A stretch of 64,000 nt of DNA from Candidatus Tanganyikabacteria bacterium (lineage in GTDB: Bacteria > Cyanobacteriota > Sericytochromatia > S15B-MN24 > VGJW01). Shown here piece by piece: positions 20,487-31,103 of this stretch; positions within the stretch are counted from its first letter, which is position 1; each line of letters begins with the position of its first letter. The notes under the pieces were generated by a model. The model saw only the letters and a list, made by a program, of their open reading frames with translations. It was not told where the DNA came from and did no database searches. The position numbers and the translations under genes were made by a program. The stretch is from contig VGJW01000009.1 in assembly GCA_016867265.1 (NCBI GenBank), positions 62,001-126,000 of the forward strand, read 5' to 3'.

Positions 20487-20490
<4 letters not shown>
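19774..20490 (+). CDS. lptB: LPS export ABC transporter ATP-binding protein LptB
   Basis: 238 residues, the usual LptB size. Walker [10 protein letters not shown] (about residues 34-42), signature LSGGERRR, and Walker [12 protein letters not shown] are all intact, and a switch histidine follows in [10 protein letters not shown]. The stretch [13 protein letters not shown] is typical of LptB. It hydrolyses ATP to drive LPS extraction from the inner membrane. GTG start overlaps the lptA stop (GTGA); its stop overlaps the next GTG. Confidence 0.95.
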
Positions 20491-22956
<2,466 letters not shown>

Positions 22957-22972
22957 TCGTCACGACGCAAAC

Positions 22973-23005
22973 AAGGGCCTGTCCGGTGAACCCAGACAGG
23001 CCCTT
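22973..23005. terminator. Bidirectional hairpin terminator between ahcY and the selW-like gene
   Basis: An 11-bp perfect stem (AAGGGCCTGTC, 22973-22983, with 22995-23005) and an 11-base loop. It lies 16 bases after the ahcY stop and 17 after the convergent minus-strand stop. On the minus strand the tail is GTTTGCG; on the plus strand there is no clear T tract. Confidence 0.6.
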
Positions 23006-23022
23006 CAAGCTAAGCTGTTGCC

Positions 23023-23247
23023 TCAGGCGAGGGTGCGCAGCTGGCTGATGACCTCGGGGCCCTCAGGGAACACGCCGGTCTGATGCTTGGAGTAGACCAG
23101 CACGGAATCGGCATGCACATCGAAGACACCCCGGGTGCCGGGCACCAAGGTCGCCTCGATGGACAGATCCTGCATGATGAGGGCCGCCAAACTGGTGGCC
23201 TCCGGCAGGTAGCCTCACATCGTGCAGTAGGTGATGCGTATGTTCAT
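23023..23247 (-). CDS. Rdx/SelW-like selenoprotein with in-frame UGA (CxxU)
   Basis: Read with the TGA at 23215-23217 as selenocysteine, this minus-strand frame gives 74 residues beginning MNIRITYCTM-U-GYLPEA. The redox motif is C8-T-M-U11, exactly where SelW-like (Rdx) proteins carry CxxC or CxxU after an initial beta strand. The rest fits the same fold: an LVPGTRGVFDV strand pair, then LVYSKHQTGVFPEG and a closing helix, before a normal TGA stop at 23023-23025. A hairpin follows the UGA at the spacing expected for a bacterial SECIS. Such proteins are thioredoxin-like thiol oxidoreductases of the cytoplasm. Start is ATG 23247; ATG 23259 is an in-frame alternative; neither has a strong ribosome site. 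The other reading is a Cys-to-stop pseudogene. Confidence 0.8.
23179..23202 (-). promoter_or_regulatory. SECIS-like hairpin downstream of the UGA codon
   Basis: On the minus strand, GAGG pairs with CCTC and two CC/GG blocks continue the stem, with one bulged C and one A-C mismatch, closing an AGUUU loop. The loop begins 21 bases after the UGA, and its second base is G. Both features fit the published general pattern of bacterial SECIS elements bound by SelB. The pairing was found by eye. Confidence 0.6.
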
Positions 23248-23299
23248 GCCGGGCACCATACGGGAATCCGCGAACCGTTGCAAGGTGCTACAGTGGACC

Positions 23300-24796
23300 A
23301 TGCCAATCAGTGCCACCGAGCGCCCCGAGTTCCGTTCCTTCCATCTTCGTCGCGAGTTGCTCGAGGGTCTGGCCGAGATGGGCTACGCCACGGCCACACC
23401 TGTCCAGGCGCTCGCCATCCCTGCTGTCCAGGAGGGCGGTGACCTGCTGGTTCAGGCCAAGACCGGATCGGGCAAGACGCTGGCCTTCGGGTTGCCGCTG
23501 CTGAACCGGGTCGATCTCCATCGCCCTGACTGCCAGGTGCTGGTGGTCGTTCCCACCCGTGAACTCGCGCTTCAGGTGGCGACCGAACTCGAGCGCGCCG
23601 GTGCGGCCCTCGGTATTGTCATCGGTGCGGTCTTCGGAGGCATTCCCATCAAGGAGCACGTCACCACCGCGCAGTGGGCCACGGTCCTCGTCGGGACGCC
23701 CGGTCGGCTGCGCGACCTGCTCGAGCGTGGCATGCTTCGCTTGGACCATGTGCGGTCCGTGGTGCTCGACGAGGCCGACGAGATGCTCGACATGGGCTTC
23801 AAGGTCGACCTCGAGTTCATTCTGGATGCCGCCCGCCAGCGTCAGCAGACCCTGTTCTTTTCGGCAACCTTCCCGCCGGAAATTCTCAAGATTGCCAAGC
23901 GGACCCTCAAGGACCCCCGCCGACTTCAGGCCCAGCCCGAGGAGCAGACGCCGACGACCATCGAGCATCGCGTGGTCCGTGTCAGCCAAGAGAAGAAGTT
24001 CGAGGGTCTGGCTCGTCTGCTCAAGGGCGAGCACATCACTCAGGGCATCATCTTCTGCAACACCAAGACCGAGACGCCTTGGCTGACGCGTCGCCTGCGC
24101 GCCCAAGGCTTCTCCGCCGATTGTCTCCACGGCGACATGAGCCAGCAAGACCGGCTCAAGGTCATGGATCGCTACAAGTCGCAGGGCTTCACCTTGCTTG
24201 TCGCCACCGAGGTCGCCGCCCGTGGCCTCGACATTGCCGGCATCAGCCACGTCGTCAACTACTCGGTCCCCAACAATCCCGAGGTCTACTTCCACCGGTG
24301 CGGACGTACCGGTCGCGCTGGTCGAAGCGGCGTGGCTATCACGATGGTCACGCCACCTGAGGAGCGCCAATTCACCCGGATCGAGGAGGCGCTCGCCGCA
24401 CGCAGGCCCAAGGGCGTGAAGTCTGCCGAGATCCCGAGCCCCGCCACAGCTGCCGAGGAGGCTCCTGCGCGCACCGAAGCGCCAAGAGCCGCCGAGGCCA
24501 CCCGCAACACTCCGCGCTTGGCCCCGCGTGAGGCGGAGCCCGCGGCGGTCGCGTCCGCTCTGCGCGTCCGGGAGCCGCGTCCCCTGCCGCCGCAGGACAA
24601 TGGGCGTGGGCGTACGCGGCCCCGGGGCCTCAAGATGGCTTCCGAAGACCTGATCGCCTATGCCGGCTCATCGGCCGATACGCACCACGCTTTGGCGCGC
24701 CACCTGCTTCATGCCGGCGATCCCGTGACCTTGGTCTCGGCCTTGCTCGCCGTGCATCCCTTGGTGCGCGAGGCGGCCCGCAATCAGCAGTACTGA
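23300..24796 (+). CDS. DEAD-box RNA helicase
   Basis: 498 residues. All helicase motifs are present in order: a Q-motif region (FRSFHLRRELLEGLAEMGY), motif I AKTGSGKT, PTREL, TPGR, motif II DEAD, SAT, then in the second RecA domain HGDMSQQDR, ATEVAARGLDI and HRCGRTGRAGR. Residues about 380-450 are a low-complexity Ala/Pro/Arg linker, and the last 60 residues are a helical tail I do not recognise. It is of the general CshA/RhlE type and probably unwinds structured RNA in ribosome assembly or RNA decay. ATG 23300 is chosen as the first start before the Q motif; no clear ribosome site is near it. Confidence 0.93.
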   Translation: MPISATERPEFRSFHLRRELLEGLAEMGYATATPVQALAIPAVQEGGDLLVQAKTGSGKTLAFGLPLLNRVDLHRPDCQVLVVVPTRELALQVATELERAGAALGIVIGAVFGGIPIKEHVTTAQWATVLVGTPGRLRDLLERGMLRLDHVRSVVLDEADEMLDMGFKVDLEFILDAARQRQQTLFFSATFPPEILKIAKRTLKDPRRLQAQPEEQTPTTIEHRVVRVSQEKKFEGLARLLKGEHITQGIIFCNTKTETPWLTRRLRAQGFSADCLHGDMSQQDRLKVMDRYKSQGFTLLVATEVAARGLDIAGISHVVNYSVPNNPEVYFHRCGRTGRAGRSGVAITMVTPPEERQFTRIEEALAARRPKGVKSAEIPSPATAAEEAPARTEAPRAAEATRNTPRLAPREAEPAAVASALRVREPRPLPPQDNGRGRTRPRGLKMASEDLIAYAGSSADTHHALARHLLHAGDPVTLVSALLAVHPLVREAARNQQY

Positions 24797-24881
24797 GAAA
24801 TTGTTTCTGATTCATTAATAGTCCGTTTCCCTCGGCCGATGCTCGGGCGGCTGGGGCGACAATGAGTCAGGAGGACCCCCC

Positions 24882-26369
24882 ATGTCCGACAGGATGGCCG
24901 TTGGCCGCCAGACCGGGACCCGTCCGCTCAACGGTCCGGGTACGCGTCCCATGGGGCAGACGAACCCGCTTCGGGAGACGGGCCAGTTCGTGCGCGATGT
25001 CTTCGTCGGGGGCGGCGAGGCCGTCGTGGACATGGCCAAGGGCCTGTGGCAGGTCGTTTCTCACCCGATCCAGACGGCGAAGGGCATCGGTTCGCTGGCA
25101 GCGATGGTCATCCGCAATCCCGGTCAGGGGTTGAGGACCATCGGGGCTGCCTTGGTCGAGCCGTACACGCAAGCAATCAAGGAAGGCCGGCCGGGCAAGG
25201 CCCTGGGGCGTGGCATCGTCGAAATCGGCTCGCTGTTCCTCGGGCCTGCAGAGGTGGTTCAGGGCGCCAAGTCCGCGGCCAACTTCGGACGCGGTGCGAT
25301 GGGTGCGGTCAAGGCCGGTGCGACCGTCGGTGAGGCGGCCAAGGCCGGTTACCTGGCCGCCAAGTGGTCTGGCGAGGCCAGCCAGCTGGCGGCCAAGGCC
25401 CAACAGCTGGCCAAGCTTGGACACGTGGCCGAGGCGACGCAACTCACGCGGATGGCGGGAGCCTTTGGTCGAGGAGCCCACGCAGCCAAAGTTGGGCAAC
25501 TCTCGCGATTTGGGCATTATGCCGCCATCCTGGAGCGGCCTTTCGCGATTCGGGTCGCAGGCCAGATGATGTCCAGCGCGGACCTCTTGATGCGCAGCCA
25601 GGGCATGCTTTCGTCCGGGCGTATTTTGGGCCAGGCCGGCCGAGCTGCCGCCATCGGTACGGAGGCGGCCGAGCAGGCCTCGCGCATCCAGGCCGTTGCC
25701 AAGGCCCTGCAAGCCGGCCAAGTGCTGGATTCCGGCGTGGTGAGGGCGCTGCTTGAGGGGCAGAAGTCGCTGTCGATGCTGGAGGGTGCCGGCAGGCTCG
25801 CCGCAGGTGGAGTCGTGGCCGGCAATCTTGCCAGCGATGCTGCTCAGGTCGCGGCCAAGGCTCCGGTGTGGGAGCGGTTTGCCCAGACGGCAGCGCGATT
25901 CGCCGTGGCCAATCCCATCGTGCTCTTTCCCATCTCGCCTGTCGCCGGTGTCGCCCTCGATGCGCTCGGACGCATGGGCCCAGTGCGGGACTTCCTCGCG
26001 TCACCGCTCGAGCCCGAGGAGCTTGCCCGCAAGCATGGCATCGCCCCTGAGCCCGAGAACGTCAGCCGTTTCATGGCCGAAGTGGGCAGCTATGCGACCA
26101 AGGCCATCGGTCCCGACGTGGGCACACCCGACAGGGTTCGTGACCTGCAGATGGTCCTGCGGGGCATCGGCTACGCCACCGAGCCCACGGGACAGTGGGA
26201 CGACGCGACGTCGCGGGCCGTCATAGACTTCAAGCGTCGGCAGGGCATGCATCAGGACTATCGCTTGCAGGACGGTCGGCATGCCGTCAATGAATACGTG
26301 ACGGAGGACGTCATCGAGCGGATGGTCGACGTGGCCGAGGGGACCCAGCAGGCCCGCGCCGGGCGTTGA
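24882..26369 (+). CDS. Toxin-like leaderless protein with C-terminal peptidoglycan-binding domain
   Basis: 495 residues. There is no signal peptide; the first 30 residues are Arg/Gly/Pro/Thr-rich and probably disordered. The segment around residues 50-115 (LWQVVSHPIQTAKGIGSLA, then GKALGRGIVEIGSLFLGP) resembles the pre-toxin region seen in polymorphic toxins and other secreted effectors. The middle is very Ala-rich and helical. Residues about 419-456 (VRDLQMVLRGIGY ... AVIDFKRRQGM) form a PG_binding_1-type peptidoglycan-binding domain. AGGAGG lies seven bases before ATG 24882, and the 85 bases upstream include an AT-rich island. An envelope-targeted effector or a spore/cyst-type coat protein are possibilities; no catalytic domain is seen. 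Confidence 0.65.
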   Translation: MSDRMAVGRQTGTRPLNGPGTRPMGQTNPLRETGQFVRDVFVGGGEAVVDMAKGLWQVVSHPIQTAKGIGSLAAMVIRNPGQGLRTIGAALVEPYTQAIKEGRPGKALGRGIVEIGSLFLGPAEVVQGAKSAANFGRGAMGAVKAGATVGEAAKAGYLAAKWSGEASQLAAKAQQLAKLGHVAEATQLTRMAGAFGRGAHAAKVGQLSRFGHYAAILERPFAIRVAGQMMSSADLLMRSQGMLSSGRILGQAGRAAAIGTEAAEQASRIQAVAKALQAGQVLDSGVVRALLEGQKSLSMLEGAGRLAAGGVVAGNLASDAAQVAAKAPVWERFAQTAARFAVANPIVLFPISPVAGVALDALGRMGPVRDFLASPLEPEELARKHGIAPEPENVSRFMAEVGSYATKAIGPDVGTPDRVRDLQMVLRGIGYATEPTGQWDDATSRAVIDFKRRQGMHQDYRLQDGRHAVNEYVTEDVIERMVDVAEGTQQARAGR

Positions 26370-26370
26370 A

Positions 26371-26817
26371 TCAGCCGGCGAAGGCTATGCGGGCGCTGCC
26401 CAAGCCTTGGGCCTGCGTGCCGGATCCGCCCACGGCCTGCACGGTCCACTGCTCGCCGACACGTACGACCTGCAGGTAGGAACATGCCGTGCATCCCGAA
26501 TACGAGTTGGCCTCGCCCGCGTCGTAGCGGCCGTTGCCGTTCGCGTCGCGGAACGCGAAGACCGTCAGGTTGCTGACGCCCGTGGGGATGGCATAGCGGA
26601 AGGCGCCGTCTGCCGCCACCTGAACGACTTCTGCCTTCGGCAAGTCCTCAGGGAAGGGCACGTCTTTCAAGATGCCGACCTTGAGGCCCTCGATGGCTGC
26701 GCCCGTAATCGTGCCTGAAAGCACCTGGGTGCCGAGGCCCGGCAAGTTGCCCGCTGCGTCACAGCCTGCCGCCAACGTGGCCAACACGACCCGCGACGCC
26801 CACCAATGCCTGCGCAT
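26371..26817 (-). CDS. Small calcium-binding-like lipoprotein
   Basis: 148 residues. The signal ends in a lipobox LAAGC (Cys19). The mature part looks like a single carboxypeptidase-regulatory or CnaB-like beta domain, with a DANGNGRYDAGEA loop resembling a calcium-binding (dockerin/EF-hand type) loop and a CTAC pair nearby. No enzyme family is recognised. The stop lies one base from the stop of the convergent 495-residue gene, and the start is 22 bases from a divergent start, so promoters must overlap the coding ends. Confidence 0.65.
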   Translation of the reverse strand: MRRHWWASRVVLATLAAGCDAAGNLPGLGTQVLSGTITGAAIEGLKVGILKDVPFPEDLPKAEVVQVAADGAFRYAIPTGVSNLTVFAFRDANGNGRYDAGEANSYSGCTACSYLQVVRVGEQWTVQAVGGSGTQAQGLGSARIAFAG

Positions 26818-26839
26818 GGCGCCATGCTAGCATGAGGCC

Positions 26840-27325
26840 ATGCGCGCCCTGACGGAACCGCCGACCGAGGGTCGGGTCCATTTCCGGATCGGTCGCAAAG
26901 ATCGGCTGTCGCTGTACCGCGACCGTGGCGAGTCGTGGGATCGGGTCTGCCTGAAGGCCTTGGCTTGGCTCCTGCATCATCGGGACCCGCGCCAGCCCCT
27001 GCTGGACCCGCCGCTCGAGCCCCGCCTTAGGGCCGACCTGGCCGCACTCGATGCCACGGGCGTTCCGACGTTGTGGGTCAAGGTTGCCCCCATCGAGGAT
27101 GCCACCGTCCTGCATGCCTGTCGGCATCTGCCAAGGACGCGCATCCAGTTGATCGTGGCCGAAGCCGATCCGGAGGCCTTTCTGGCTCGCATCCGCAAGC
27201 ATGTGCACTACCGTTATGCGCACGACCATCTCGAGGTCGTGAACTTCCGGGTGCCTCTGGCCGACTGGGTCGACCCCGAAGACCTGCAAATCCCTGATGA
27301 CGCGATGACGACCTGGACCCTCTGA
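26840..27325 (+). CDS. Conserved hypothetical protein, possibly YaeQ-like
   Basis: 161 residues, soluble, alpha/beta. The helix VCLKALAWLLHHRDP followed by GVPTLWVKVAPIEDATVLHACRH-like strands recalls the YaeQ family (a PD-(D/E)XK-like fold), but the match is weak and the rest is not diagnostic. The second half is rich in His and Asp (YRYAHDHLEVVNF). It sits alone between two minus-strand genes. Treat the function as unknown. Confidence 0.55.
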   Translation: MRALTEPPTEGRVHFRIGRKDRLSLYRDRGESWDRVCLKALAWLLHHRDPRQPLLDPPLEPRLRADLAALDATGVPTLWVKVAPIEDATVLHACRHLPRTRIQLIVAEADPEAFLARIRKHVHYRYAHDHLEVVNFRVPLADWVDPEDLQIPDDAMTTWTL

Positions 27326-27344
27326 TCGGGTTGCGGCGGCCGGA

Positions 27345-30300
27345 TCAGGTGAGTTGGAAGTGCCAGGTCAGGTTGTGGCTGCCGTCGACTTCGACGAGGT
27401 GGTTGGCGCCGGCGTGATGCACCATCGTCCTGCCCGAGTCGAGTCGCCATGCCAGGACGGGGGTCAGCATCTGCATCTGGAACCTTCCCTTGCGGCCGTA
27501 GCAGGCAGGCGCCCCACCATACTGCCAGACGAACTTGCCTGAGGGGTCCAGTTCGAGCACGCGGTGGTTCTGGGTGTCGGCGATCAGGGTGTGCCCGTTG
27601 GCAAGCCGGGTGGCGTGTTCCGGATGGAACAACTGGCCATGAGCGTTGCCCGCGTTGCCCGGTTGCCCGAAGGCCCATACCGTCCGTCCCTGTGCATCGA
27701 ACTCATAGACGGCGTGCCCCCCCCAGTCCGTGACAAGCACATGGCCATTGGGTAGCCGCGTCGCATGGCTGGGCGCCGCAAGGTTGTCCTTGCGCCACAC
27801 CACGTCCTGGCTGACCGTGACCTCGACGACGCGTCTGTTGCCCATGTCCGCCACCAGGAAGGTTCCTTGGTTTGTTCGCTCGACGCTCGCAGGTTCATCG
27901 AGTTGCTTGGGAGCGGCACCCCGTTCCCCCATCTTGCCGAACTGCCAGACGATCGCGTTGTCCCTGATCTCGATGATTCGATGATGGCCCGTGTCGGCGA
28001 CCAGGGTGCCGCCCTGAGGTGTCCGCCACGCGTACCGGGCCTGTGCCAGTCGCTGTCTTTCGCCACCGGACAGACCGGTGTATTGCCAGCTGACCTGCAG
28101 CTTGCGGTTGACCTCGAGCAGCCGGTGGCGCGAGCGATCCGCGAACAGGAAGGTCTCGGGCAAGTTGGGTGGCAGGGCACTGGCCTGGGTCTCGGGGGCG
28201 GGTGCTTCCCTGGGCTGGACCTCGGGGGCGGGGCTTTCTGGCTGTGAGACCTCGCCGGGGGAGGATGGCGCACCCAGGTTCAACTCCCTGGCCGGACGGC
28301 CCTCGGCATCGACACAGACGGCACCGCCGCGGCCGGCGATCCACGTCCGACCCTGGCCGTCGCGCTCTGCCGCGTAAGGGTCTCGGGCCGCCGCTCCGCC
28401 CCGCGCCGGGGCGATCCGGTGGGCCCAGCGAATCTGTCGCCCGCCGTCCAGCTCGAGGACGCGCTGGTTGCCGGTGTCGCAGACGAGGAGGCCGCCCTCG
28501 GGCAACAAGGCAATGCCCTGGGGATCATTGAGCTGCCCGGCCCCGGTGCCCTGGCCGCCACCGAGCCGGCTCGAGGCGTTGCCGTACTGCCACAGCACCT
28601 CGCCTTGCGCATCGATACCGAGGATGCGGTGGTTTCCCGTATCCAGGATGACCGTCAGACCGTCGGGCCGACGCAGGGCCGCGCCAGGCTTGAAGAGCAG
28701 GCCACGCGCCACGCCGGCCTTGCCAGTCTCGCCGTAGCTCCAGACAACGCTGCCGACGGGAGTCACCTCGAGCACACGATGTTGGCCCGTATCAACGACG
28801 AGCGTATGGCCGTTGGCGAGCCGGGAAGCATGACGGGGCTGCCTCAGACGCTCGGCATCCCCGCCTCCGAAGCCCCAGACTTCCGTCTGGTTCCTGCGGT
28901 CGAACTCGATGACGCGGCCCAGGTCCAGATCAACGAGCAGCACGTTGCCACCCGGCACCCGGCGCACCATCGCCGGCATCGGCATCCGCTGGGACCAGGT
29001 CTCGCTTCCGTCCGGGGCTAGCCCGACGGCCCGGCGGCGCGGGGGATCAGCCAGCAGCACCTCACTGGCGTCCTGGTCGACCCAGGCGTCGACCGAGTGG
29101 ACTTCGCTGGCTTCATCGGTTGTATCGGGACTCCGGTCCTCCGCTTGCATGCCGGCCCACGCCGCGAGGGGGGGCGTCAGGATGTCTGCTTGCGGTTCGG
29201 GCATGTCCGGTTCGGCAGGCTTGGCTGGGGGCGGGTCGGGAACGGGATTGGCCGGCTGCCCTGACCGAAGGGCTGCTGCCTGCTCGAGCAGCTGGGGGTA
29301 GCGACCCGTCAGAAACCGGGCGAGCTGCTCCTCTCCGATGACGACTGCCGTGGGTTCTGCACCGCCGGCCAACTGGGCGGCCAGCTGCAGGCCCGTCGGG
29401 TCCCGCGGGTCGAGCATGGCGACCACGAGGCGGCCATCCTCGCGAAACAGCGGCACCATGCCCAGCGACCGCACCATCCGCTCGGGAAGCTGGGCCACGA
29501 CCAGCGGATCGACCCGGCTGTCATCCAGGGGGCCTGCCTGGGGGTCGTTGTCTTTCAGGCGGGCCAATTCGGCACGTGTGACGACGCCCATCCCGATGAG
29601 CACGTCCGTCAGGCTGGGCGTCACAGGCAGCCACTCGCGCACGGGAGGGTGCGCCAGCGTGAGCGGCAACATGTCAAGCGGTGCGTCCTTCTCGAGCTTG
29701 CGTCGCTGCAGGTCGATCGTCAGCAGTCGATGGCGATCGGCCTGCGTGCCCTCCTGCACGATGACGTTCAGGCGGTGCCCGTCCGGGGAGACGCGGAAAG
29801 ACTCGATGGGGGCGGACGTCGCCCGATGGCCCGGCAGGTTGAGCAGGTGGCGGACACGCAGGTCCGCGGTCGAGACTGTCAGCAGGCCCAGTTCGTCCCC
29901 CGTGCGGTAGAACAGGACGTAAAGCAACTGGCCATCGGGACTCAAGCCGAGAGGCCCCAAGGGCCCTGTAGGGAAGTTCTGGAAGCGCGGCTTGCCTGTC
30001 GTCAGGTCGATGACGCCCAGGCGTGGCGTCTGGCCATCCGTGACCCAGCCTTGGCGACCGAGCACGGCAAGTCCGAGGCCTTTTCGGCCACCGGCCGGAC
30101 GGATCTGGACTGCGGCTGCCTGGGTGCCGGAAGCCGCTGCGATGACGTGGACGATGCCCGTCCCGCGATTGCCGGCGAGGATGAATTCTCCCCCGGGGGA
30201 CGTGGCGAGATCGATGGGGCCGACGGGTTCGGGCTGGGGAGACTGGATCGGGCTGGGCAGGGTCAGAATCGAGGGGGAGGTCGCGCGCTGGGGCACGCCG

Positions 30301-30677
30301 GCGAGTGCGAGAAAGCCACCCTGTGGCGTGGCGAACAGGCCCGGCCGGACGTTTGCAGGGGCCTGGACGACATCCTCGATGGCAAGGCCATCCATAGAGA
30401 GCACGAGCACCCGGCCGTCGGTCCAGCGAGGCCAGCCACCCGTACCCACGGGATCTCCCGCTTTGACCGAGGCCATGACCGTGCCGCGTCGCGGGTCCTT
30501 GAAGGGCACGACCTGCGCGGCATCGTCGGGGACGACGGCCGGTGGCATGGGAATGGGCTTGGCGACGGTTTCCTGCTGGACGCGCCGCTGGGCCTCTGCC
30601 AACTGGGAAGGCGTGACAAGGCGGGATCGGACGAGCAGATCGCCAATCAGGGCGTCGTCGGGGACAGGATTCGACAC
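27345..30677 (-). CDS. MshEN-type domain fused to two beta-propellers
   Basis: 1110 residues, leaderless. Residues about 9-35 (LIGDLLVRSRLVTPSQLAEA) and about 350-455 (a TDVLIGMGVVTRAELARL unit, then LPERMVRSLGMVPLF and LVVAMLDPRDP) look like the MshEN/GspE-N region of type II secretion and pilus ATPases, which can bind c-di-GMP. No ATPase follows. A YVTN-like propeller lies at about 85-340. Residues about 555-1105 are a long NHL/PQQ-like propeller with repeats such as NGHTLVVDTGQHRVLEV, TVILDTGNHRILGI and NGHTLIADTQNHRVLEL. A Pro/Glu-rich linker interrupts the propeller near 800. Probably a scaffold or sensor in the cytoplasm. Codon use is like the neighbours. No partner gene is evident. Confidence 0.75.
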   Translation of the reverse strand: MSNPVPDDALIGDLLVRSRLVTPSQLAEAQRRVQQETVAKPIPMPPAVVPDDAAQVVPFKDPRRGTVMASVKAGDPVGTGGWPRWTDGRVLVLSMDGLAIEDVVQAPANVRPGLFATPQGGFLALAGVPQRATSPSILTLPSPIQSPQPEPVGPIDLATSPGGEFILAGNRGTGIVHVIAAASGTQAAAVQIRPAGGRKGLGLAVLGRQGWVTDGQTPRLGVIDLTTGKPRFQNFPTGPLGPLGLSPDGQLLYVLFYRTGDELGLLTVSTADLRVRHLLNLPGHRATSAPIESFRVSPDGHRLNVIVQEGTQADRHRLLTIDLQRRKLEKDAPLDMLPLTLAHPPVREWLPVTPSLTDVLIGMGVVTRAELARLKDNDPQAGPLDDSRVDPLVVAQLPERMVRSLGMVPLFREDGRLVVAMLDPRDPTGLQLAAQLAGGAEPTAVVIGEEQLARFLTGRYPQLLEQAAALRSGQPANPVPDPPPAKPAEPDMPEPQADILTPPLAAWAGMQAEDRSPDTTDEASEVHSVDAWVDQDASEVLLADPPRRRAVGLAPDGSETWSQRMPMPAMVRRVPGGNVLLVDLDLGRVIEFDRRNQTEVWGFGGGDAERLRQPRHASRLANGHTLVVDTGQHRVLEVTPVGSVVWSYGETGKAGVARGLLFKPGAALRRPDGLTVILDTGNHRILGIDAQGEVLWQYGNASSRLGGGQGTGAGQLNDPQGIALLPEGGLLVCDTGNQRVLELDGGRQIRWAHRIAPARGGAAARDPYAAERDGQGRTWIAGRGGAVCVDAEGRPARELNLGAPSSPGEVSQPESPAPEVQPREAPAPETQASALPPNLPETFLFADRSRHRLLEVNRKLQVSWQYTGLSGGERQRLAQARYAWRTPQGGTLVADTGHHRIIEIRDNAIVWQFGKMGERGAAPKQLDEPASVERTNQGTFLVADMGNRRVVEVTVSQDVVWRKDNLAAPSHATRLPNGHVLVTDWGGHAVYEFDAQGRTVWAFGQPGNAGNAHGQLFHPEHATRLANGHTLIADTQNHRVLELDPSGKFVWQYGGAPACYGRKGRFQMQMLTPVLAWRLDSGRTMVHHAGANHLVEVDGSHNLTWHFQLT

Positions 30678-30715
30678 GACCGGGGCACCGCGGGACGAGT
30701 AGGACCGGGCTGCTT

Positions 30716-30744
30716 TTGACGAAAGGCCCTCGCCTGCCTATCAT
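30716..30744 (+). promoter_or_regulatory. Strong sigma-70-type promoter for the small Cys-rich protein
   Basis: TTGACG (30716-30721), exactly 17 bases, then TATCAT (30739-30744). This is the best housekeeping promoter seen in the window. Transcription would start near 30751 and give a leader of about 59 bases before ATG 30810. Confidence 0.75.
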
Positions 30745-30809
30745 ACCTCCCTGTCCCCGCGCCGGACCTGACGTGCGTCACGTCGGGGTGCGCAATTCGG
30801 AGGTTTCCG

Positions 30810-31103
30810 ATGGCCGGTTCACCCCAGCCCCAGCAGCCCGGTGCGCCCCAGACCGGAGGATTGCCCGGCCAGACCTCGCCGACAGGGTCGCTGCAGCAAC
30901 GCCCGCGCAAGCTTTGCCCGGTGATGAGCACGGCTGCCCAGCAGGCCGGGTGCGTGGAGCACAACTGCGGCTTGTGGTCCCAGGCCTACAAGGCGTGCGG
31001 GCTGGCCTGCGGGCCGGATGCCATGGCCGCGGGCTTTGAGAAGCTCGAGTCGACCTTCGACTACATGACCAAGATCATGGCGGACATCAAGGCCAAGATC
31101 TAG
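30810..31103 (+). CDS. Small cysteine-containing hypothetical protein
   Basis: 97 residues. The first 30 are Gln/Pro/Gly-rich and disordered. The middle holds five cysteines at 36, 48, 53, 63 and 67 in a KLCPVM ... AGCVEHNCGLW ... KACGLAC arrangement, which suggests a metal or iron-sulfur site. The last 30 residues are an amphipathic helix. No family is recognised with confidence, though small proteins with a CPxM and CxxxxCxLW pattern exist in many bacteria. GGAGGT lies five bases before ATG 30810, and a strong promoter precedes it, so it is probably well expressed. Its TAG stop interlocks with that of the convergent MBL gene in CTAG. Confidence 0.7.
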   Translation: MAGSPQPQQPGAPQTGGLPGQTSPTGSLQQRPRKLCPVMSTAAQQAGCVEHNCGLWSQAYKACGLACGPDAMAAGFEKLESTFDYMTKIMADIKAKI

